Below are positions 8,842 through 17,931 of a stretch of DNA of 64,000 nucleotides, one piece after another. The translations under genes and the position numbers were made by a program. Source of the stretch: Crocinitomicaceae bacterium (GTDB lineage: Bacteria; Bacteroidota; Bacteroidia; Flavobacteriales_G; Salibacteraceae); NCBI GenBank assembly GCA_002707155.1, contig PAME01000019.1:186001-250000 (forward strand). Reading direction: 5' to 3'. The number at the start of each line of letters is the position of its first letter. The first letter of the stretch is position 1. The notes below the pieces were generated by a model. That model was not told the DNA's origin. It was given only the letters and a program-made list of their open reading frames with translations, and did no database searches.

Positions 8842-8946
8842 TTAAAACACTAATTATTATAATAGCACCAATGTCAATTTGATAATCTCAATAGGAGCAA
8901 TGTCGGCGGCTGAATAAAAAGCGCGTATAAAGTGTGTAAATTGGTT

Positions 8947-9408
8947 TTAGCTCGCTATTGCTTCTTGAATGGAAGATTTATATTGAATATCTAGCTTGTC
9001 AACTACGGTGTTTTTAAATTCCGTTGCAATTTTAAAACGGCCTGCTTCTACCGCCATTTTAAAACTTAAATTGTCTTTGGGTAGGATTTTGCGATGTGTT
9101 TTCATACCAAGAGCGTACATGTCCTTTTTCCAATGCACAAAATACCACTCCATGGAAGGTTGATGAAAAACGGCTAAATTTTGTTTATCAAATACGAACT
9201 TTTTGATATTGTGTTTTTCAATAATTGGTGAAATAGCAACGAAGATTTCTTTAAACTCTTCAATGGGGACATACTTTTTGGTTAATTCACAAATTAATGT
9301 GTCTTGGTCGGGCAATAAAAATACTTTACCACAATCTTTTTCTATTACAAGTTCGTAGCTATAGGACAGGGCAGGTAAGACATCTGTTGCGGTAATATTT
9401 TTATCCAT
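8947..9408 (-). CDS. Small protein paired with SpoIIE-type phosphatase (STAS-like)
   Basis: A 153-residue soluble protein. The pattern of a strand-rich N-terminus, the segment EEFKEIFVAISPIIEKHNIKKFVFDKQNL and the core QPSMEWYFVHWKKDMYALG followed by HRKILP resembles Bacteroidota proteins with a STAS/SpoIIAA-like fold. It sits 10 bp downstream of a SpoIIE-type phosphatase and is surely co-transcribed. The pairing fits a partner-switching module in which the phosphatase acts on a STAS protein, but I see no clear phospho-acceptor serine motif, so that is inference. Confidence 0.6.
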   Translation of the reverse strand: MDKNITATDVLPALSYSYELVIEKDCGKVFLLPDQDTLICELTKKYVPIEEFKEIFVAISPIIEKHNIKKFVFDKQNLAVFHQPSMEWYFVHWKKDMYALGMKTHRKILPKDNLSFKMAVEAGRFKIATEFKNTVVDKLDIQYKSSIQEAIAS

Positions 9409-9418
9409 AGTAACAAAA

Positions 9419-10333
9419 TTAAATACGAATTCCCATTACGAGTATGTCATCAATTTGGTCATTATCTCCTTTCCAATCGATAAACGCGGCCTTTATTTTC
9501 TCCTCTTGACAGGCTATTGTTAAGCTTGCAATTTCAGTCAATAAAACTAAAAATCGTTTCGTTAGAAATTTCTTGTTTTTTGAACCACCAAATTGATCAA
9601 CAATACCATCAGAAAATAGATAGATTAAATCGCCTTTTTGCACGTATAACTCATTATTCTCAGCAAAACTAAATTTACTTAGTGAATTTCCTAAAATATT
9701 ATTCGACCCTTTAAAAAACTTGACGTCTCCTTCTCTAATTCGAATTAAAGGTCTTTTAGCACCTGCAAACAATAACTTTTGATTTTTAGCATCATATTCT
9801 AAAACTACTATTTCAACACTGTCGTTGAGTTTACTAGAGTTTTCATACAGGTATTTCTGCACACGTTTATCTAATTTTTCGATAATATCCGCAGGACTTG
9901 TGTTACTCGTTGAATTGGAAATTTGATCCAACATATTAACTATAAAGATAGACAGCATTGCTCCTGGAACACCATGGCCAGTGCAATCTCCAAGCGCTAA
10001 ATAGGTTTTTCCATTTTTATCACAACTCCAAATAAAATCGCCACTAACAACATATTTCGGACTATCAAAAATAAATGAGTTCGGAAAGGTTTTTTTTAGT
10101 TCTTGTTCTTGAACGGTAAATGCGTTTTGAATGAGTTTGGCATAATTGATACTATCAGTCAAGTCCGTATTTATTTCCACCAGTTCCTTTTTTGATGCAT
10201 ACAAATCGTCTTGCACTTTTTTTAAATGAACGGTGGTCATTTGAAACATACTTTCTAAAGAAGTGTATTGCTCCTTGAGATAACTTAACTCTTTTTTTAG
10301 CTTCTCGAGTTGTGTGGTTTCGTTTTCATCCAT
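9419..10333 (-). CDS. SpoIIE/PP2C-type serine phosphatase with coiled coil
   Basis: A 304-residue protein: residues 3-65 form a leucine-rich coiled coil, and about 85-304 a SpoIIE-like PP2C phosphatase domain. Metal-binding and core motifs are present: YVVSGDF, LGDCTGHGVPGAMLS, LFSDGIVDQFGG and the closing DNDQIDDILVMG. Such enzymes dephosphorylate STAS-domain anti-sigma antagonists. There are no membrane helices or sensor domains beyond the coiled coil, so the input signal is unclear. First gene of a two-gene operon. Confidence 0.9.
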   Translation of the reverse strand: MDENETTQLEKLKKELSYLKEQYTSLESMFQMTTVHLKKVQDDLYASKKELVEINTDLTDSINYAKLIQNAFTVQEQELKKTFPNSFIFDSPKYVVSGDFIWSCDKNGKTYLALGDCTGHGVPGAMLSIFIVNMLDQISNSTSNTSPADIIEKLDKRVQKYLYENSSKLNDSVEIVVLEYDAKNQKLLFAGAKRPLIRIREGDVKFFKGSNNILGNSLSKFSFAENNELYVQKGDLIYLFSDGIVDQFGGSKNKKFLTKRFLVLLTEIASLTIACQEEKIKAAFIDWKGDNDQIDDILVMGIRI

Positions 10334-10441
10334 TTTTTAGCAAAAAAATTAAACTATGAGCCATTTATTTAGTGCTGGTCAGAAAAACTAACACGAACTG
10401 AATTGAAATTGGTTTAGCGTTTTGAGCATACAATTGGCAAG

Positions 10442-10627
10442 TTATGTCATTTTACTCAAATGCAAAAGTTGATCTATAATCTGTTGTTTTTGTTCATCGT
10501 TGCAAGCGCATAATGATCTATCCGTTCTGTCCAAAACGGTCTTAACGAAAAAGCATTTCCTAAATGGCTAGCCTCAGCTCTTCAAAACGAATTAAAAGTT
10601 AATGGTGTATTTCAGAAATTAAAGTAA
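10442..10627. other. Intergenic stretch with protein-like relics
   Basis: The gap 10334-10775 has no intact gene. Two short protein-like readings occur: on the plus strand 10523-10627, ending FPKWLASALQNELKVNGVFQ then KLK and TAA, and on the minus strand about 10442-10561, ending KQQIIDQLLHLSKMT. Neither has a start codon. They overlap slightly, so at most one is a true relic along its whole length. I cannot name a family. Confidence 0.2.
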
Positions 10628-10775
10628 AGAAAAAAAACTGCTACCAGGATAAAAGTAATGTAGCTTTACATCAACTTTAGACTCCTAATGCTCTCTAAGC
10701 TACAGCCTAATAGTTTAGAAAATTTATATCTGCGTTTTGCTCGAATGAAAAGCAGGGACACTACTTTATCTGAAC

Positions 10776-11087
10776 CTATATCGCTTCGATAGTAACGGTA
10801 GACTTAATACGTAAGGTTTTTCCTTGTTCTTTTGCCGACTGTATGAATTTGCTTATAGAAGCTTTGCTTTCTATCAACTCTTCGCAACGCTTTGATGATT
10901 TAGTATCAACTTCACCGAACCTTATTTCTGTGCTGAATGACTTCAGTTGGTGGAAATTGATTTTTTTGTTGATTAAATAACTCAAAATTTCCTGCGATTC
11001 TTCAGTTGTAAAGTCACCTTTAATTAAATCGTAATTAGCTTGAGTAGCTATATTGCTTTTTTTAAGTTCTAGTTCTGAGTTTTCCAT
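10776..11087 (-). CDS. Conserved-looking small protein of unknown function
   Basis: A 103-residue soluble protein beginning MENSELELKKSN. The frame continues upstream to 11150, but that part runs into the promoter region of the divergent LysR gene, so the ATG at 11087 is preferred. It is helical and charged, with a central TTEESQEILSYLINKKINFHQL. The divergent arrangement with the LysR gene suggests it is the regulator's target. No family recognised. Confidence 0.6.
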   Translation of the reverse strand: MENSELELKKSNIATQANYDLIKGDFTTEESQEILSYLINKKINFHQLKSFSTEIRFGEVDTKSSKRCEELIESKASISKFIQSAKEQGKTLRIKSTVTIEAI

Positions 11088-11183
11088 AATTGCGTTGTTG
11101 TAATTAATAAGACGATACAAAGGTTGTAAACTAGATTCATATATTTGCATTTATATTTATTATGATATGCATAAGATATATTT

Positions 11184-12086
11184 ATGAACTATACGATACA
11201 CCAACTGCAAATATTCCTCAAGGTAATTGAAACCCAAAGCATTACAAAAGCTTCTCAAGAGCTCTTTATGACTCAGCCAGCAGTTTCTATACAGTTGAAA
11301 AAATTACAAGACCAATTTGAAATCCCACTTACCGAAGTTTTAGGTCGACAATTGTACATAACCGATTTTGGGAGAGAAATTGCAGTAATAGCTACTAGAA
11401 TCATTCAAGAATTAGAAAACATCAACTACAAAACTCAGGCCTTCCAAGGAATTATTACAGGGAAATTAAGTATTTCCGCAGCCTCGACCGGTAAGTATGT
11501 AATTCCGTATTTTTTGTCTGAATTTTTAGAAGAAAACAAGGGAATCGACTTGTTGCTAGATGTAACCAACAAAACCAAAGTGCTGGATAGTTTGACAAAA
11601 AATGAAATTGATTTTGCTCTGGTTTCAGTACTTCCCGATAAACTGAATATAGAGGAGGAGGTTTTGATTGAGAATAAATTATACCTGCTGGGAAATCACA
11701 AGGAAAGGGTAGACAACAAACCGCTTATATACCGAGAACCTGGTTCTGCCACTAGAATGTCTATGGAAGCTTATTTTGCCTCTCGTGGCGGTACAAAGCG
11801 GAAACAAATGGAACTTACCTCAAATGAAGCAGTAAAACAAGCCGTTATTGCTGGACTGGGTTACTCCATTATGCCTTTGATTGGTTTGCAAAATGAATTG
11901 CTCAATGGTCAAATGCACATTTTGGAAGCCGAAGGTGTACCTATTAAGACAGAATGGCGATTGATTTGGCTGAAAGGAAAAAAACTTTCTCCCGTGTCGT
12001 TGGCCTATTTGGATTTTGTAAGAGCCCAAAAGAAAAAGATTCTTATCGAAAATTTTGATTGGTACCTTAAATTCGAGCAGAAATAG
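11184..12086 (+). CDS. LysR-family transcriptional regulator
   Basis: A 300-residue LysR regulator. The N-terminal winged helix (residues 1-60: HQLQIFLKVIETQSITKASQ ... QPAVSIQLKKLQDQF) is complete, followed by the periplasmic-binding-like effector domain (about 90-290). The linker GKLSISAASTGKYVIPYFL resembles the CysB/CbbR branch. LysR proteins commonly control the divergent gene, here the 103-residue protein at 10776-11087. The effector is unknown. Confidence 0.92.
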   Translation: MNYTIHQLQIFLKVIETQSITKASQELFMTQPAVSIQLKKLQDQFEIPLTEVLGRQLYITDFGREIAVIATRIIQELENINYKTQAFQGIITGKLSISAASTGKYVIPYFLSEFLEENKGIDLLLDVTNKTKVLDSLTKNEIDFALVSVLPDKLNIEEEVLIENKLYLLGNHKERVDNKPLIYREPGSATRMSMEAYFASRGGTKRKQMELTSNEAVKQAVIAGLGYSIMPLIGLQNELLNGQMHILEAEGVPIKTEWRLIWLKGKKLSPVSLAYLDFVRAQKKKILIENFDWYLKFEQK

Positions 12087-12207
12087 CTGCTAAGTTTATA
12101 AGATTGAGCATGGCTTGTGAGGCAATAGTTGAAAAACGCTTGTGTTTTAAACCTTACATTTCAATTATTTAGTAACAATAGGCGCATTAATTTGGCAATG
12201 AGCTCAA

Positions 12208-12531
12208 CTACTTACTCAAAATTTTATCAGCGATATGCTGAGCATCTTCGCAATATTTATCGTCTCCTTTTAGCTTCCATTCACCAGTTTTCTTAATGTA
12301 ATATTGAACCGTTTTCTCTACAACTTCCTCGTATCCGCCGTATGATGCCAACATTTTTTGAACTTCAATCATGTAATCACTGTGCGTCATTTTATCAGAT
12401 TTTACGCGTTCCCAAAGCTTACTTATTCGGTTTGATTTCTCTTTATATGTTAGGTCTGTTGATTTAAACGCCATCAAAAATAGAGATAAAGCTTTTGCTT
12501 CTGGAGATGGTTTTTCAGTGTGTTTTTTCAT
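12208..12531 (-). CDS. Hypothetical small soluble protein
   Basis: A 107-residue, lysine-rich, mostly helical protein (SPEAKALSLFLMAFKSTDLT ... TVQYYIKKTGEWKLKGDDKY) with no signal peptide or membrane segment. It lies downstream of the large PLP enzyme gap-wise and on the same strand (81 bp away), so it could be co-transcribed with it. No family recognised. Confidence 0.55.
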   Translation of the reverse strand: MKKHTEKPSPEAKALSLFLMAFKSTDLTYKEKSNRISKLWERVKSDKMTHSDYMIEVQKMLASYGGYEEVVEKTVQYYIKKTGEWKLKGDDKYCEDAQHIADKILSK

Positions 12532-12612
12532 GCTTTTGTTAATTTCAAATGAGTGATTAAATGAACTTCAATAGGCGCCGCGACTCAAGTTATGAATACT
12601 TTTTGCATATCA

Positions 12613-14481
12613 TCAAATGCTTTCAACAAATTCTAAAAATACTTTTTTATGCAGTTCAAGATTCATATTCGGTGAGAGCGCTACTCGCGCAATGTAATCC
12701 TTGTCGCCTTCTTTAGTTGTGCCTTGAGTTGAGGTTGCAGGAATAGTCCAGTAACACCCTTTTAACTGCCCATAACTCACGCAATATTTGCTTTCATTAG
12801 GGATTTTAGTGATCATTAAATCGATTAATTTAAGATTTAGTTCCCTTTTGTAAGTTTCTCTTTCTGCATCTGAATTTCCTTTAGTAGGCAAGTCCAATGA
12901 AAATACCGAGGGAGTAAATCCTTGTTTGGCTAATTCTTCTGATACAAAATTGATTTTTGCTGTTGGTAAAGTAATGTTGATGAAGTCTACAAATTCACGC
13001 GTGTTTTTGTAAGCGTCTTGAATACGCTGCTTCATGGACGGCAACTGTTTCGCTAGCAGCTCATATTGCAGGTCGGTGGCCTCATTATCACATAGCTGTA
13101 GATGGGTTTCGACCTTGTCCATCAATGCTTCTGTTTTTTTATTTCCTACACAATAACCAGCGGTGCAGCGACCTCCGCTAGGGAACTTTGAGCCACTTAC
13201 ATAGGATATGGTGCGCACCGTGGAAAGGATTTCACCTTCTCCTAAAAAGTGCACATTTGGACAAAATGTTTGATCCAAAATAAAAACTGGGTCTATAGCA
13301 GTTTCACCAGCTGCAGTTTTGCGTTCTTGACTCAATGCAGCCTTTAGGCTTAAAAGATCGGGAACTTCAACTCTTGGGTTTGTTGGTATTTCAGCTATAA
13401 TGTATGGAACAGCATCTTCTTTTGCAATTTTTTCCAAGACTGTATTTATACTTTGAACCATATCATGGTCGCCGTCAACGGGTAAATCTACAATTTCAAC
13501 ATTGCCAAGGCAAGCAGCAACTCTTCTAGCTTGATCATTTGTGCCGCCATAACAGTTAGGAGGAACAATAAATTTTATAGTTTTTCCTTTGTATTCCCCT
13601 AACGCATAGTCAATTAAACCCATCATAATTGCATACTGAACCGATAGTCCACTAGAACCCACTGCGGCCTTTGTGCTTGATCCAGTAACGGTTTTTATGG
13701 AATCTAAAACTTGTTGTTTATGAGTTTCTCGGAGGTTATCACTGGTATTTTCCTCAAGGTCTGTATCAGTGCGGTCAGTTATCATTTTTAATGCAGTAAG
13801 ACAATTGGCTGGTGTCATTGCAATGGATTCTCGTCTTCTTACATGCTGAATTTCAGAAGTATAACTTTCATTTTGCTTGCCATTAATTAATAAAACACTT
13901 CCCAAATGAGCATCTACATTGATAAAAAAGTCAATTCCTGAAACAATCGGTAGCGTTAGTTCAGTATTCGAAAACCTATTTTGCTGCCAAATAAAAACAG
14001 TACTTCCGTCAAAACTAGAAAGGTCACCAACCGCGTCAATTTCCTTTAAATCAAAATTATAGCCGTAAACCCTTCGTATTTTTTCAGCGTCAAAAAAATC
14101 TGGAGCTTCGCCAGCATATATGATTTGGGTTTTTTTATTGCCTAATAAATTCTTTCTTAAAACGGCTAAAATTGGTGTCGTCTTAGATGAAAAACTGATT
14201 ACGTGTTCAGGCTTTAGATGATTAAAGCGCGCAATCGCCCATTCCAAAACACAAGATAAAGGATGTCCCAATCGAATGTAGTCATAGGAGGTAGGTAGTT
14301 CATTAAATGCAACGGGCTCAGCTATACCGGATTTGAACAAGGTTTCAAACTGCTCTAAAAATGCAGTTTTAGCCATTTTTTCGTCATAAATATCTAGCCT
14401 GTGGGTGGTTAAGTTTAGCCACTCAGAAGGCATATTTTTTAACACCTGGTCTAGGTAATTGAGTACTTTTTTATCTTCCAT
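12613..14481 (-). CDS. Large Cys/Met-metabolism-type PLP-dependent enzyme
   Basis: A 622-residue fold-type I PLP enzyme. The catalytic part (about residues 260-620) looks like the cystathionine gamma-synthase/lyase family: KAAVGSSGLSVQYAIMMGL, PPNCYGGTNDQARRV, IIAEIPTNPRVEVPDL, the ILDQTF aspartate that contacts the pyridine nitrogen, and the lysine in YVSGSKFPSGG. Family members are usually near 400 residues, so the first 250 residues are an extra region, which itself looks like a degenerate aminotransferase fold. The start is placed at the ATG (14481) reading MEDKKVLNYL; the open frame above it adds 14 residues of poor quality. Confidence 0.8.
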   Translation of the reverse strand: MEDKKVLNYLDQVLKNMPSEWLNLTTHRLDIYDEKMAKTAFLEQFETLFKSGIAEPVAFNELPTSYDYIRLGHPLSCVLEWAIARFNHLKPEHVISFSSKTTPILAVLRKNLLGNKKTQIIYAGEAPDFFDAEKIRRVYGYNFDLKEIDAVGDLSSFDGSTVFIWQQNRFSNTELTLPIVSGIDFFINVDAHLGSVLLINGKQNESYTSEIQHVRRRESIAMTPANCLTALKMITDRTDTDLEENTSDNLRETHKQQVLDSIKTVTGSSTKAAVGSSGLSVQYAIMMGLIDYALGEYKGKTIKFIVPPNCYGGTNDQARRVAACLGNVEIVDLPVDGDHDMVQSINTVLEKIAKEDAVPYIIAEIPTNPRVEVPDLLSLKAALSQERKTAAGETAIDPVFILDQTFCPNVHFLGEGEILSTVRTISYVSGSKFPSGGRCTAGYCVGNKKTEALMDKVETHLQLCDNEATDLQYELLAKQLPSMKQRIQDAYKNTREFVDFINITLPTAKINFVSEELAKQGFTPSVFSLDLPTKGNSDAERETYKRELNLKLIDLMITKIPNESKYCVSYGQLKGCYWTIPATSTQGTTKEGDKDYIARVALSPNMNLELHKKVFLEFVESI

Positions 14482-14679
14482 AAAATCAAATATTAGATAG
14501 ATGCGCAATAATACACAATTCAATTTTTTTTAACTGGAAGTAAGCAGTTGAAATCTAGTACAATTAGAAGTGACTATCAAATTTTGAAGGAGAAAACATG
14601 GAAAGTAGGACGCTATTTTACGCAATGTTGCTTATAATGCACTATCTTTTTTAGGTATTAGCTTTCAATAACAAGCTAA

Positions 14680-15474
14680 TTACGCTAATCCATGCTTTAA
14701 TAGCTTTATCAGGTTATGCGATTCCTGCAACTCCAGAAAGGGGTAATCAATTTTGCTTAGAAATAACCCGTTTGGATGCGCTGGTATTTTTTTTGTCATT
14801 TCATTTTCTTGGTTTAAAATTTTGCTAAAGTCAGCCAAAGTCATTTTTCCGCTGCTTACTTCCAATAAAAAGAAAACACAAATCCGAACCATTCCTCTCA
14901 GAAATCGATCACTGGTAATGGTGAATCGCAAGCGCCCTTGTGCTTCATTTATAAACAAGTCGCATTTGCTTATTTTACAAAAAGTGTTGGAGTAGGAGTC
15001 TGGTTGTTTGCAAAGCGCTCTAAAGTCTTTATGTTCAAGTATAAGAGCCGCAACTTTTTTCATTAGGTCGAAGTCAAATTTTATATCCTCGTAAAAAGAA
15101 CTGTAACGCATTAGCCCCGGGTCTTTTCTCCAGTGAATAAAATAGTCGTAGGTACGTGCTATAGCATCATATCTACAATGCTGGTCTTCCATAACTTCTA
15201 TGACTTCAAAAACAGCAATATCATCGGGTAAGTTTTTATTCAATCTAAATTTTAAATCGAATTTAGGAGCACTATCGAGATGAATTTGAATAACATATTG
15301 ACTTGCATGCACACCTGCATCGGTGCGGCCGCAGCCATATACGCTTATTTGCTTTTTAAAGATCTGTGTGCAGGTTTTTTCTATTACTGCTTGTACAGTA
15401 TTACTTGTGTCTTTTTGCTGTTGCCATCCGCTGTAGTCACTTCCATCAAATCCTAAGTGTATGAAATATCGCAT
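14680..15474 (-). CDS. truA: tRNA pseudouridine(38-40) synthase TruA
   Basis: A 264-residue protein, close to the E. coli length of 270. It starts RYFIHLGFDGSDYSGWQQQ and contains the catalytic motif GRTDAGVHA with nucleophile Asp52, then the family's DFRALCK and FLRGMVR elements. It isomerises uridines 38-40 in the anticodon stem of many tRNAs. Monocistronic by position. Confidence 0.95.
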   Translation of the reverse strand: MRYFIHLGFDGSDYSGWQQQKDTSNTVQAVIEKTCTQIFKKQISVYGCGRTDAGVHASQYVIQIHLDSAPKFDLKFRLNKNLPDDIAVFEVIEVMEDQHCRYDAIARTYDYFIHWRKDPGLMRYSSFYEDIKFDFDLMKKVAALILEHKDFRALCKQPDSYSNTFCKISKCDLFINEAQGRLRFTITSDRFLRGMVRICVFFLLEVSSGKMTLADFSKILNQENEMTKKIPAHPNGLFLSKIDYPFLELQESHNLIKLLKHGLA

Positions 15475-15643
15475 GCTAAATAAAGTTTATATGAAGCCTA
15501 GAAGTAAAGAGCTGCAACATAAGCATAGTTAGCTACACTTTAAACTTGGAATGCCTTTTTAGGGTTCTTAAAGTGTTTAGAAAGCTGTTCAAAAACTTTA
15601 ACACCGGAACTTTGACTTAATAATTTACATTTATCAATTCAAT

Positions 15644-16438
15644 ATGCGGCTATTTTCAATTGTTTTCATTCTATTCAGTTTTGTTCTTGTATCTAATGCA
15701 CAGTCAAAACTTATCTATACTTGGGAAGATGAATTTAGCGAAGCTGAAAAAGAGAAAGTCCAAACTTGGTTGGGCGCAACCTATAATGCCGTTCAATCCA
15801 AAATAGGTGAAAATCCATTTGATGTTTATTTGCACATTCATTTAAAAGAAGGTAAGGGAGAACCTTGCCCTTGGGCCAATACTTGGCGATATCCTAAACA
15901 ACAGATTTTCTTTCACATTGACCCTTCTTATTCGCTAGAGGATTTTATGAACGACTGGACGGCGCCGCACGAAATGAGTCATTTGGCTATTCCATACATT
16001 GGTGAAAAAGAAGCTTGGTATGCGGAGGGTTTTGCTTCATTTATGCAATATCAGATAATGATGGAAATGAGTTTAATGACAAAGGCTGAAGCGGATAGTG
16101 CTTATCACGCAAAATTTAGTGGAGTAGAGAAATACTATCAAAATAAAAATTCAATAGGTCCCATCGCGGTCGAAAAACGAGAAGAACGCAACTTTAAAGC
16201 AATGTATTGGGTTGGCGCAAACTTATTTTTCCAATGGAACGAGCAATTGCTTAAAATCAATAATCAGGATTTATGCTCCTTATTTCCTTCTTATTTAGAT
16301 TGCTGCAGAAAGAAGGCTAGAGGCGTTGATGGAGTTACCAATTCCTTGGATGAAGTAATCGGATATACGATTGGAACGGATCTACTGCATCAATTCCGAG
16401 AAGGGCAAAGCAAATCAACTTTTCTACTGCCTAATTAG
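15644..16438 (+). CDS. Secreted HExxH metallopeptidase-like protein
   Basis: A 264-residue protein with a signal peptide (residues 1-19, VSNAQ). It carries the zinc-protease signature HEMSH at residues 109-113, followed 15 residues later by WYAEGFASFMQY, where Glu128 would be the third ligand; this arrangement fits the gluzincin M1/M61-like class. It is probably a small secreted or periplasmic peptidase, substrate unknown. It converges on the hydrolase gene with an 8-bp overlap. Confidence 0.75.
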   Translation: MRLFSIVFILFSFVLVSNAQSKLIYTWEDEFSEAEKEKVQTWLGATYNAVQSKIGENPFDVYLHIHLKEGKGEPCPWANTWRYPKQQIFFHIDPSYSLEDFMNDWTAPHEMSHLAIPYIGEKEAWYAEGFASFMQYQIMMEMSLMTKAEADSAYHAKFSGVEKYYQNKNSIGPIAVEKREERNFKAMYWVGANLFFQWNEQLLKINNQDLCSLFPSYLDCCRKKARGVDGVTNSLDEVIGYTIGTDLLHQFREGQSKSTFLLPN

Positions 16439-17210
16439 CCTTGATAAAATCAATCACCGTTTTATTAAATACTTCTGGTTGATCAATGTTGCATATGTGT
16501 CCTGCATTTGGAATTGTAATAAGTTTAGCTTGAACTTGATTTCGCACAAATTGCACGGCACCATTTCTAAACACGTAATCTTGATCACCCATTATTACTA
16601 AAGTTGGGAAAGTAACAGACCAGCTTCTAAACTGGTCAAGCGTGCTAAAAAAATCATCGTACAAAGCGACCCATTTTAAGTATTCACTTGGAGTTAATTT
16701 ATGGGCTTGAATTTTATAGAGCCTTCGTGCAAGCTCATGATTTTTTCGCGGCATTAGTATCCATGAAAATATGGTGTACATCTGCTGGTATGTAAATAAT
16801 TTATTGAATACCAGAGCAATTCTAGTAAACCACCGAAGCTGCCATGTTCCCGCAAATACAGCACCAGCCAGTATGCACCTTTCGATTAATTCTGCGCGTT
16901 GTAAGGCTAAGCTTTGCATTAGAAAAGACCCCATAGATAAAGAGATAAATGAAGCTTTTTCAATCTGTAAATGGTCCAAAAGGTTGAGAATATCTTCCGT
17001 CACCACCTTTAAATTGTATTTTGGATAGTCGGGCATCATGTTTTTTGAATTTCCATGATCCCTAAGATCCATATTCAGCACATTAAAATGGGTGCTAAAA
17101 TCCACTAACTGCCGATCCCAGGTTTTGCCGCTGCCGCCTGCACCGTGCAAAAATACCACCCATTTTTTGGAAGTAGGATGCTCAAATATGTCGTGATTTA
17201 GAATATTCAT
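16431..17210 (-). CDS. Alpha/beta hydrolase
   Basis: A 259-residue alpha/beta-hydrolase fold protein. The oxyanion loop is LHGAGGSGKTWDRQ, the nucleophile elbow SLSMG (Ser92), the acid GDQDYV and the histidine NAGHICNID. The elbow has Ser instead of Gly at its first position, which the fold tolerates. It could be an esterase or a thioesterase. Transcribed divergently from the TetR gene, with about 75 bp between them, and so possibly regulated by it. Confidence 0.88.
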   Translation of the reverse strand: MNILNHDIFEHPTSKKWVVFLHGAGGSGKTWDRQLVDFSTHFNVLNMDLRDHGNSKNMMPDYPKYNLKVVTEDILNLLDHLQIEKASFISLSMGSFLMQSLALQRAELIERCILAGAVFAGTWQLRWFTRIALVFNKLFTYQQMYTIFSWILMPRKNHELARRLYKIQAHKLTPSEYLKWVALYDDFFSTLDQFRSWSVTFPTLVIMGDQDYVFRNGAVQFVRNQVQAKLITIPNAGHICNIDQPEVFNKTVIDFIKAN

Positions 17211-17284
17211 TCAATGACAATACAATGCGTCTGTTAAAATGTTCTTAAACATAAACCTTATACTTCATAAATCGTCTTTTAATC

Positions 17285-17929
17285 ATGGCAAAGAAACAGA
17301 TTACCTCAGAAACTGTCCTATCTGCGTATATGAATCATATACTAGAACATGGAACACGTCCAAAAAATGTATTTGTATTCGCAAAGGAATTAAAAATATC
17401 CGAGCAAGAATTTTACCAGCATTACGCAAGTTTTGATGTACTGGAGCAAGAAGTATTCACTACTTTCTTTACCAATACGCTGGAATTATTGCACAAAAAC
17501 AAGGACTATTCAACATTTGATTCAAAAAATAAACTGTTGAGTTTCTATTTCACCTTCTTCGAAATAATGAACAGAAATAGAAGTTACATCATACACATGT
17601 TGAGTCAAGGGAAAATGGAGTCTATGAAGTCTTTGGCGCCATTACGAAAGCATTTTAAAGCATTTATCGACGATTTAGAATTAGACAGTCTTGATTTGGT
17701 GCAGGAAAATCTAAATCGAATAAAAGCCAAAAGTCTTTCTGAGATTGCTTGGGCTCAATTATTATTTACTGTTAAGTTTTGGATGAGCGATACTTCGCCA
17801 GGATTTGAAAAAACAGACGTCTTTATTGAGAAATCTATCAATACAACGGTCGACTTAGTAGCGAGCAAACCCTTTGAGGGACTGATTGATTTAGGAAAGT
17901 TTTTATTCAAAGAAAAAATGTCAATGTAG
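17285..17929 (+). CDS. TetR-family regulator
   Basis: A 214-residue protein with an N-terminal TetR-type helix-turn-helix (about residues 8-55, ending ISEQEFYQHYASFDVLEQEV) and a helical ligand-binding C-terminal half. It is the first gene of an operon with an ABC1-family kinase (2-bp spacing) and a Lacal_2735 protein, which suggests that it controls that unit or the divergent hydrolase. Confidence 0.8.
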   Translation: MAKKQITSETVLSAYMNHILEHGTRPKNVFVFAKELKISEQEFYQHYASFDVLEQEVFTTFFTNTLELLHKNKDYSTFDSKNKLLSFYFTFFEIMNRNRSYIIHMLSQGKMESMKSLAPLRKHFKAFIDDLELDSLDLVQENLNRIKAKSLSEIAWAQLLFTVKFWMSDTSPGFEKTDVFIEKSINTTVDLVASKPFEGLIDLGKFLFKEKMSM

Positions 17930-17931
17930 CT

